Source: CBDDFS01 sp965227255 (GTDB lineage Bacteria > Bacteroidota > Bacteroidia > Flavobacteriales_E > Vicingaceae). From it: a DNA stretch of 64,000 nt. Of this stretch, positions 58,425-64,000 are shown piece by piece. The notes below the pieces were generated by a model that worked only from the letters and a program-made list of their open reading frames with translations, did not search any database and was not told the origin of the DNA. Where the stretch lies: positions 186,001-250,000 of the forward strand of contig CBDDFS010000003.1 of NCBI GenBank assembly GCA_965227255.1, given 5' to 3'. The position numbers and the translations under genes are program-made. How positions within the stretch are numbered: the first letter of the stretch is position 1; the number at the start of each line of letters is the position of its first letter.

Positions 58425-59942
58425 TTATTGCCAATCGGGCATTTCTGCATTTTCAAACAATCGTTCTCTTCCTGAACCATCCAGATTCATGGTCCATATT
58501 TCTTTATTACCAGAATTGTCATTACTCTGGTTAATAAAAATAACCTTGGCACCATCTGGTGAAAATCTCGGCTGAAGGTCATTCGTGCCCGCAGGTTTAT
58601 TAGCTGAAATATCAATTATATCGTTCGTATCATTAATATTCATAGAATAGATATGAGCATTTAATTGCCTTCCATCTGGTGACTCAAATCCAGAAACATC
58701 GTGAGTGAATAGAATTCGCTGGCCGTCAATGCTAAACGTCGGACTTGCAATATTTCCAGGCCAGTCTCCTACCAATTTCTGCATACCTGTTCCATTCGAA
58801 TTCATGATATAGATCTCCGACTTATATACCGTTGAACTCACTGTTTCAACAACAATTTTATTTCCTTGTGCTGTCCAGTCACTCTGTCTGAAATGTCTGT
58901 CGGTTGGAGCTTGAGCAATCCATGTTAAATTCAACCCATTCTTATCTACTCTGTATAGGTTATCGTAATGAGGGAATACAATATATCCTCCTCCCGGTGA
59001 CCAACAGATGCCATATCCTGAATTGTGATAGCCTTCAACAGACAAATTCGATATCTGTTTTCTATCTGTTCCATTTGGCTTGACCGTATAGATATAAGTC
59101 TTCGTTTGATTTGAAGTAAATGCAATTACATCCTTAGTCGGACTCCAAAGTGGATTCCAGTCACGGTTAAAACTATTGGTGAGTCTTATTTCATCATTTC
59201 CTGAGCTATCACTTGAATAGATCTCATAATTACCATCTTTTAAGCTTGCAAATAAAAATCTATTCTCAGGCAAGTTTGTGGTTCTGAACGACCATACTTC
59301 TCCAAACACAACGCTTCCACTTTCAAGTGTGGTGTTGACCTGCCATAAATAGGTGGTCTCGTAATCCACGCTCACAGCCTGGACAGATGTATCTGAAGTT
59401 TCTGTGGCAATTTCGTTCTTCAATACGCTTCCTTCTTCATAAAGAAGAACAGTGTACTTAAGATCATTCTCACCTGAAATAACCGGTGGTCTCCAAGTCA
59501 ATGTAACTTCATTAGGCCATTCAGAAGACTCATTCCCTGGTGAGGGATCATATGGAAGCGATAGGTCTATGCCACTTTCATCTTCTTTCATAAGGATTGA
59601 AACATTGGTAGTCTCGTCCTTACTTACAGAGATAGAAACCGACTCAGTGCCAAATCCTTCTTTCCTTGCAACCACTGTATAAGTTCCCGTTCTCACATTC
59701 GTAATATCAAAGTTTCCGTTTGCATCCGTAATTAATGCATCAGAAGACGGATTAGTGGTAATACTCACATTTTCGATTGCCTGATTCGTTTCTGAATTAA
59801 GTACCTGGCCTGAAATCGAACCAAAGAATTCCGGTTCGATTTTCTCATCCCTGCAGGAATAAGCAGAGATTGCTATGAGAATCACCAACCCAATTTTCCC
59901 TAAAATATTTCCTTTTCCTTTCATTGCCTTCACAACTCTCAT
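58425..59942 (-). CDS. TolB-like PD40 beta-propeller lipoprotein of the curli operon
   Basis: The 505-aa protein has a lipobox (AYSC, Cys about 30), a carboxypeptidase-regulatory-like domain (about 40-120: SGQVLNSETNQAIENVSI), a FnIII-like domain (about 130-235: VTLTWRPPV, TYLWQVNTT), and a six-bladed propeller of PD40/WD40-like repeats (about 240-500; WSPTKDVIAFTSN, RFSPDGAKVIFINQS, GNKEIWTMNLDGSGRERLF). The stop of csgG overlaps its ATG as TAATG, so it is translationally coupled to the curli secretion pore. It is probably an outer-membrane- or periplasm-anchored accessory of curli assembly; this role is inferred from position. Confidence 0.85.
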   Translation of the reverse strand: MRVVKAMKGKGNILGKIGLVILIAISAYSCRDEKIEPEFFGSISGQVLNSETNQAIENVSITTNPSSDALITDANGNFDITNVRTGTYTVVARKEGFGTESVSISVSKDETTNVSILMKEDESGIDLSLPYDPSPGNESSEWPNEVTLTWRPPVISGENDLKYTVLLYEEGSVLKNEIATETSDTSVQAVSVDYETTYLWQVNTTLESGSVVFGEVWSFRTTNLPENRFLFASLKDGNYEIYSSDSSGNDEIRLTNSFNRDWNPLWSPTKDVIAFTSNQTKTYIYTVKPNGTDRKQISNLSVEGYHNSGYGICWSPGGGYIVFPHYDNLYRVDKNGLNLTWIAQAPTDRHFRQSDWTAQGNKIVVETVSSTVYKSEIYIMNSNGTGMQKLVGDWPGNIASPTFSIDGQRILFTHDVSGFESPDGRQLNAHIYSMNINDTNDIIDISANKPAGTNDLQPRFSPDGAKVIFINQSNDNSGNKEIWTMNLDGSGRERLFENAEMPDWQ

Positions 59943-61345
59943 TATTTAAGTTTTCTTCCGAAATAAAAATTAAACCCAGCGGTTGTTTTCCAGTAAGAAT
60001 CAAAGTATTCACCGTACTCAGCACCGTCTATCCTGTCGTTCATCAAATAATTATATTGAAAGCCAAGGTTGAATCCCCAGCGATCCTTATGCATGAATTC
60101 AAATCCCATACCCATGATGAACTTCGGGTAGAGATGATCGTAAATATTATCAACTTCCTGATCGCCCAGATCTTCAAGCAATACACCAACTCCACCTAAT
60201 AATGAAGGTGTGAACATGGCTTGCGGAAAGACTCTCCAGCTTCCAATGATATCACCAGAATAGTATGTATTCTCATAAAAGTTCTTATTGGCCAGCTCAC
60301 CAATTCCCAGGCGGAATGAAACCGAGGTGGCGGAATTGAAAGAAAAGTCCACATTTGCCTCAGCTGTTGGCTTGGCTATTCCATCGGCATAATCTCCATC
60401 ATAGAGTTGCGCTCCTACGCTACCTCCAATTCCAAATCTTCTTCTTCTATCAAGACTATATCTGCCATAAAAATTAGTCACTTCATTATTTTCTTTCTCC
60501 TCTATATAGTCCCTGAACATCTTCGAATCCTTCTGCGCGGGATCCTGAAGTCCCCAAAGACCATCCAGAACACCTTCAATGATCAAACTTTGTACAGCCT
60601 TTTCAATGGCCTCTGTAACAGCCATTTGCGTTGGTTCGTTGTGAGTATATCCCGTTTCAACTTCAAGAAGGCGACTAAATTTCACGAATCGGAAGAAACC
60701 GATATCGATCATCTGAGATAAGATGGTTTTGGACGTGTATACCGTCTTGAGTACTCTTCCATTACTTGTTGAAATAGCTCTTAAGTAGACAGTAATATTA
60801 TCTTCTCGATATTGACCGGATGCTCCTGCACCAAAATATCGCAATCCGGCACCACCTGTCACTACATTCGCATCATAACTGATAATTCCGCCTTCGAGAA
60901 TCACACCAGCGAAGAGAAGCGGCGGCAACAATGGGTCATCAGTATTCCCTTGATCCTTGTTGTATTGTGCCCTACTTGAACGAATGATCTTACGCTCATT
61001 CAAAAGGTTATTGAGGTTTTCCCTTTCAATAACCATAAACCAATCTGATTCCTCCAAAGCTCGGAGCAAAATAGATGTAGCTCCCTGTGTTACAGCGGTC
61101 GAGAAATTCTGCCCGACCTCAGAAGGTTTGTATTGACCCGTCTGATCTCTGAATTTGTATACTGCCGCAGCAATTTTTTCCTGTGGCGCCGGCAGACTCG
61201 TCAACCCTTTGTAACTTTTCGTTTCCGGCCCTAGTCGAGCCTCCGTAACCTGATATGGAGAATACTGTGGTGCAGCACAACCCATATATATCATCATTGC
61301 AATCAGCGCAACATATATCCCTACTATCTTTCTTCTGGTTCCCAC
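59942..61345 (-). CDS. csgG: CsgG, curli secretion pore lipoprotein, with a large C-terminal extension
   Basis: The 467-aa protein has a lipobox (YMGC, Cys 23) and the CsgG core in about 30-280 (AAVYKFRDQTGQYKPSE, STAVTQGATSILLRALEES, WFMVIERENLNNLLNERKII). The core forms the outer-membrane curli export channel. E. coli CsgG is 277 aa; here about 190 more residues follow (from RRRRFGIGGSVGAQLY), alternating strands ending in FNFYFGRKLK, like a second barrel domain. The start is GTG. It lies between csgF and the TolB-like gene. Confidence 0.92.
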   Translation of the reverse strand: MGTRRKIVGIYVALIAMMIYMGCAAPQYSPYQVTEARLGPETKSYKGLTSLPAPQEKIAAAVYKFRDQTGQYKPSEVGQNFSTAVTQGATSILLRALEESDWFMVIERENLNNLLNERKIIRSSRAQYNKDQGNTDDPLLPPLLFAGVILEGGIISYDANVVTGGAGLRYFGAGASGQYREDNITVYLRAISTSNGRVLKTVYTSKTILSQMIDIGFFRFVKFSRLLEVETGYTHNEPTQMAVTEAIEKAVQSLIIEGVLDGLWGLQDPAQKDSKMFRDYIEEKENNEVTNFYGRYSLDRRRRFGIGGSVGAQLYDGDYADGIAKPTAEANVDFSFNSATSVSFRLGIGELANKNFYENTYYSGDIIGSWRVFPQAMFTPSLLGGVGVLLEDLGDQEVDNIYDHLYPKFIMGMGFEFMHKDRWGFNLGFQYNYLMNDRIDGAEYGEYFDSYWKTTAGFNFYFGRKLK

Positions 61346-61374
61346 GTTAACTTAATTACTTGAAATAGATACGA

Positions 61375-61809
61375 TTAAAAATATGGAATCAGCACGGTCG
61401 TCTGATTTCCTGTGGATTCATCGAGAATAACCACTTCTATCCCCTCTCCACCTTCCGTGACATCAATCTTATAATCACCCAGCACATAACTCCCGGGTTG
61501 AATTCCTTCCTCTCCGAACTGGTCTGAAACAAGTGATCTCGACAACTGACTTAAGATCTGTCTGTTCAAACTTTCTTCAAAGTCCTGAAGCGGATCTCTG
61601 CCAAATCTGTCTTCAATATCAGAAGCATTTGGATCTTCCAATGTATTTTGTGCTTGAGCACTTGACAAAAGTTGTTGATACATGAACGTATCATCACCAC
61701 CTAACATTGGATTTATTGGTCTGTAGATAAAATCCTGGGCGTAAATAAAACTAGGGGCCAAAAAGAATAGCCCCCCAAACAACAATAATTTTACATAACT
61801 CACCTTCAT
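61375..61809 (-). CDS. csgF: CsgF, curli assembly factor
   Basis: The 144-aa protein has a signal peptide (1-24, IYAQ) and the CsgF signature right after it: DFIYRPINPMLGGDDTFMYQ, then LLSSAQAQNTLE, and a C-terminal beta-domain (YVLGDYKIDVTEGGEGIEVV). In E. coli the N-terminus of CsgF inserts into the CsgG pore from outside and anchors nucleation. It lies 29 nt before csgG. Confidence 0.92.
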   Translation of the reverse strand: MKVSYVKLLLFGGLFFLAPSFIYAQDFIYRPINPMLGGDDTFMYQQLLSSAQAQNTLEDPNASDIEDRFGRDPLQDFEESLNRQILSQLSRSLVSDQFGEEGIQPGSYVLGDYKIDVTEGGEGIEVVILDESTGNQTTVLIPYF

Positions 61810-61829
61810 CCCCTACACATTTTGATCGA

Positions 61830-62390
61830 TCAATAGATCGAAACATTCTCTATCCTCACAGAAATGCCAGTTCCTCTCTGCCAAATCGTATAATCCGGCA
61901 TTTCAGGATTATTTTCAATTTGAATTAATTCGTTGTTTAAACCTTGCTGAACTACTGTATAATCCACTCCGTCGGCATTGATATACTGCTCAACAGTATT
62001 TCCTGCACCCTGCTGAAGTAGATTGGTCGTATTGTCATCTCCCTCCAACTCTAATTCATAATCATTAGAAATTCCTTGTTGAAGAACTCGAGACGTATTT
62101 CCCGATCCGGCTTGAAGAATAAAAACTTCGTTATTAATACCGTGCTGGAAAGCCGTAACCACGTTGGGAAGACTATGACTGCTATTATTCTGATCTGTTA
62201 CAGCTGAATTATTATGACCCAATTGAAGAAGTTTCACTTTATTCGCTTCATCAGCTGAAAAGCCTTCATCAACCATATCCATATCTCTTTCGAGATCATA
62301 CAGCAATAAACTTTCAGAATCTACTTCCTGAGCGCTCAAAGAAAGAGCGATAACCATAGAAGTAAGCAATGTTAAAATTCGGTTGTTCAT
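61830..62390 (-). CDS. csgB: CsgB-like minor curlin / nucleator
   Basis: The start is placed at ATG 62390 (MNNRILTLLTSMVIALSLSA, a good signal); a longer frame from 62411 adds seven residues. After an acidic linker, five to six degenerate curlin repeats follow (Q-G-NN patterns: QLGHNNSAV, QHGINNEVF, QAGSGNTSR, QQGISNDYE, QQGAGNTVE, QQGLNNELI) to a hydrophobic end. The number and irregularity of repeats fit a CsgB-type nucleator or minor subunit rather than the major curlin. It lies between csgE and csgF. Confidence 0.82.
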   Translation of the reverse strand: MNNRILTLLTSMVIALSLSAQEVDSESLLLYDLERDMDMVDEGFSADEANKVKLLQLGHNNSAVTDQNNSSHSLPNVVTAFQHGINNEVFILQAGSGNTSRVLQQGISNDYELELEGDDNTTNLLQQGAGNTVEQYINADGVDYTVVQQGLNNELIQIENNPEMPDYTIWQRGTGISVRIENVSIY

Positions 62391-62573
62391 TGAATTGGCG
62401 AAATTACTCATTTATATATTTCCTATCTCATTCTTTATCAGGTCTGCTCTACAAGGCTTTCCCAATTGGCTACACGAATATAAGATATTTCCCTTGTTTC
62501 GTCAATGATTAGTGATACGTTTAAAAATGATTTATGTTTCGCCTATTTGGTAATATTTTAAGCCCAAAAAAAA

Positions 62574-63365
62574 TTAATAAATTCCACTTCCCATCTGGTC
62601 TGTTTCTTCCATTAATTGACGTTGAAGATCATCTTGATTTAACAGGAAGTTGTGGGCCCTTTTTACAGCCTGATCAGCTCTTTGCTCAATTTCAGATGTT
62701 CTCAACTGAATGAAATTTCTAAATATCTCAGTTTCGTTGACATACACACTTACCTGAGACACAGAACCCCGGACTGGTCTTTCAGCGATGGTAATGGTAT
62801 ATTGCTCGTTCGGTCTACTTGATGAATTCCATTGAGTGAAGAATGAGTCATAAAAATCCCTTCCAATTTTTGAACGTGTATCGTCCATGATCAGACCAGA
62901 GATTTCAATATCTCTCGATATTTTTCTCTCTTCCTCCATCTGCCTTCGTTCTTCTTCCTTGAGTCTTTCCAATTCAGCCTGGGAAAGGGCCAAATCAGTG
63001 CTATCATCTTTGGGCTTGGCTTTGGTTTCAGGAGTAAGCACTGGCATAACCATCTCGGCCTGCGCCATCTTTTCTAAAGCCGTCTCAGTTGAATCAAGCT
63101 CTGCCTGTATTTCTTCCAAAATCTCAGGATCAACATCCTCGTTAACTACGAGAATTTTTTGCTCTTCCTCAACCTGAGGTTCATTTTTTTGAATTTCTCC
63201 CACAGGAAAGGCAAAACTCTGCTCTGTACCTACCTCCCTGTTCTCGTCAACCACAACTTCTGTGGCTTTTGGAGGATCCTTGGCGACCTTCGCCTCCGGT
63301 TCATCCTCAAAAAGATTTACCACTCCCACTCCGAGTGTTGAAATCAAATAAAATATTTTCTTCAC
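62574..63365 (-). CDS. csgE: CsgE-domain curli protein with a long acidic N-terminal extension
   Basis: The CsgE domain occupies about 148-250 of 263 residues: EISGLIMDDTRSKIGRDFYD, WNSSSRP, TITIAERPVRGSVS, VYVNETEIFRNFIQLR, AHNFLLNQ. CsgE caps the periplasmic side of CsgG and selects curlin substrates. Most of the first 145 residues are an extra segment: hydrophobic N-terminal helix (2-17), Glu/Pro-rich region and a coiled coil with EERRQMEEERKIS. E. coli CsgE is only about 129 aa. The start is GTG. Confidence 0.88.
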   Translation of the reverse strand: MKKIFYLISTLGVGVVNLFEDEPEAKVAKDPPKATEVVVDENREVGTEQSFAFPVGEIQKNEPQVEEEQKILVVNEDVDPEILEEIQAELDSTETALEKMAQAEMVMPVLTPETKAKPKDDSTDLALSQAELERLKEEERRQMEEERKISRDIEISGLIMDDTRSKIGRDFYDSFFTQWNSSSRPNEQYTITIAERPVRGSVSQVSVYVNETEIFRNFIQLRTSEIEQRADQAVKRAHNFLLNQDDLQRQLMEETDQMGSGIY

Positions 63366-63431
63366 CTTCCTTTACTCTTCCATGCGAAATTACAACTCAT
63401 TTGCCATGCAGACAAAAAAGGCCATAAAAAA

Positions 63432-63456
63432 GAAACGCCTCACAAGGAGGCGTTTC
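63432..63456 (-). terminator. Intrinsic terminator of the curlin gene
   Basis: A 10-bp stem GAAACGCCTC (63432-63441) with GAGGCGTTTC (63447-63456), 5-nt loop; on the minus strand it runs into a T-tract (A-run at 63426-63431). It lies 22 nt after the curlin stop codon, so the curlin transcript can end before csgE. Confidence 0.88.
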
Positions 63457-63478
63457 AAATATTATTTGGAAAAGCTTA

Positions 63479-64000
63479 TCAGCTACCAGCGGACTGGTTA
63501 ATCACTGAATAGTTGCCACTTCCTGTCTGAGTTGTGTAGGCACCGTTAGAGTCGCCCGACTGCCATACATCACTCATATTGTTTGAACCGTTTTGAGTTG
63601 TAAAAGCCTCATTGTAAGAACCTTCAGAATCGATATCTGACCAGTTGCTGTTTCCACCATATTGGTCAACATCAGCTTCATTATAGTCGCCAGTTTGGTC
63701 GATGTAAGAATCATGCCATGAGTATCTCTGATATGTATTGGCAATGTTGTTATCACCAGTCTGCTCAACATCACTTTCGTTTCTGCTTCCCTTTTGGAAT
63801 GTAATACCAGTGTTCCAGTCTCCTGTTTGATCCATGTCAGACCAGTTATAATTACCGTTCTTTTGATCAATGTCAGCAGTGTTGTTATCACCAACCTGAT
63901 CAACCCAGCTGTCATGCTCCATACTATATTGAAGAACGTCAGCGCTGTTGTTGTCGCCATTTTGGTAAATATCAGACATGTTATTTGTTCCACACTGGTC
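63479..64000 (-). CDS. csgA: Curlin (CsgA-like) major subunit, 5' part cut by the window edge
   Basis: The frame remains open to the right edge, so the first part of the gene is missing; a signal peptide should lie beyond. The visible 173 residues are about fifteen strand-loop units of 11-12 residues with Q-G--N signatures (QTGDWN, QTGDNN, QTGDYN, QNGSNN, QSGDSN). The units recur in an order of six, giving a 67-residue (201-bp) super-repeat: HDSWVD/HDSYID and NWSDMD/NWSDID recur at that distance. The protein is rich in Asp, Asn, Ser, Tyr and Trp, with one Cys near the edge, unusual for curlins. It would form extracellular amyloid fibres secreted through CsgG. Confidence 0.9.
   Translation of the reverse strand, partial: DQCGTNNMSDIYQNGDNNSADVLQYSMEHDSWVDQVGDNNTADIDQKNGNYNWSDMDQTGDWNTGITFQKGSRNESDVEQTGDNNIANTYQRYSWHDSYIDQTGDYNEADVDQYGGNSNWSDIDSEGSYNEAFTTQNGSNNMSDVWQSGDSNGAYTTQTGSGNYSVINQSAGS

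Noticed and set aside
1..64000. tRNA, rRNA, insertion sequence, prophage or origin signals
   Set aside because: None seen: no clover-leaf-like segments with CCA/TTCRA words were convincing, no transposase or integrase frames, no DnaA-box cluster with dnaA-type genes.

Overview
The window looks like a chromosomal segment of a Bacteroidota bacterium, most likely a Flavobacteriales-type (marine, Cryomorphaceae/Salibacteraceae-like) organism. The evidence is consistent: about 40% GC, no Shine-Dalgarno sequences, -7 boxes of the Bacteroidota type TAnnTTTG, many secreted proteins ending in type IX secretion (T9SS) sorting domains with a YPNP-type start, a TonB-dependent receptor, and several lineage-typical genes (DUF3127, Lacal_2735-type small protein, PadR-PspC pair, head-GIN protein). 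The genus cannot be fixed from sequence alone. I see no rRNA, tRNA, transposase, integrase or CRISPR array.

Layout. 1-15,215: minus-strand block with two TPR/SpoIIE phosphatases flanking three large T9SS cargo proteins (a triplicated beta-helix protein of 1993 aa, a beta-propeller adhesin, a DUF2341 protein). 15,216-19,703: SPFH/NfeD pair, bestrophin-like channel, alpha/beta hydrolase-OsmC fusion and a 52-aa protein. 20,021-27,594: an apparently highly expressed DUF4397 T9SS protein with a strong terminator; a membrane FMN/CX3CP redox protein paired with a CbiX-like lipoprotein behind an elaborate operator; a choice-of-anchor I T9SS protein; a hydrolase lipoprotein. 27,664-35,446: plus-strand metabolic and envelope genes (two SDR proteins, beta-lactamase-fold hydrolase, SlyD, GDPD-like lipoprotein, LTA-synthase-like sulfatase). 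35,443-40,537: PspC/PadR, a doubtful small gene, two paralogous secreted proteins, DUF3127. 40,659-44,942: a tightly coupled molybdenum-cofactor operon (ModE-like regulator, TSUP permease, MobA, MoaD, MoeB-rhodanese, MoaE, MoaC-MoaB). 45,082-55,322: envelope genes including a TonB-dependent receptor, a head-GIN protein, a third SpoIIE phosphatase and several beta-barrel candidates. 55,323-57,947: a two-component system with a REC-cNMP-Crp regulator. 58,425 to the right edge: a curli (csg) locus read leftwards: curlin subunit (cut by the edge), CsgE, CsgB-like, CsgF, CsgG and a TolB-like lipoprotein.

The most interesting signals are: (i) the periplasmic chelatase-like lipoprotein plus NosR-like electron-transfer protein, a candidate tetrapyrrole/metal processing couple; (ii) the curli locus, with a 67-residue super-repeat in the curlin, unusual extensions on CsgE and CsgG, and a translationally coupled PD40 lipoprotein; (iii) a recurrent promoter layout with the -7 box 3-5 nt before the start codon, suggesting leaderless mRNAs; and (iv) heptanucleotide simple repeats that fill many intergenic spacers and also occur inside two phosphatase genes.
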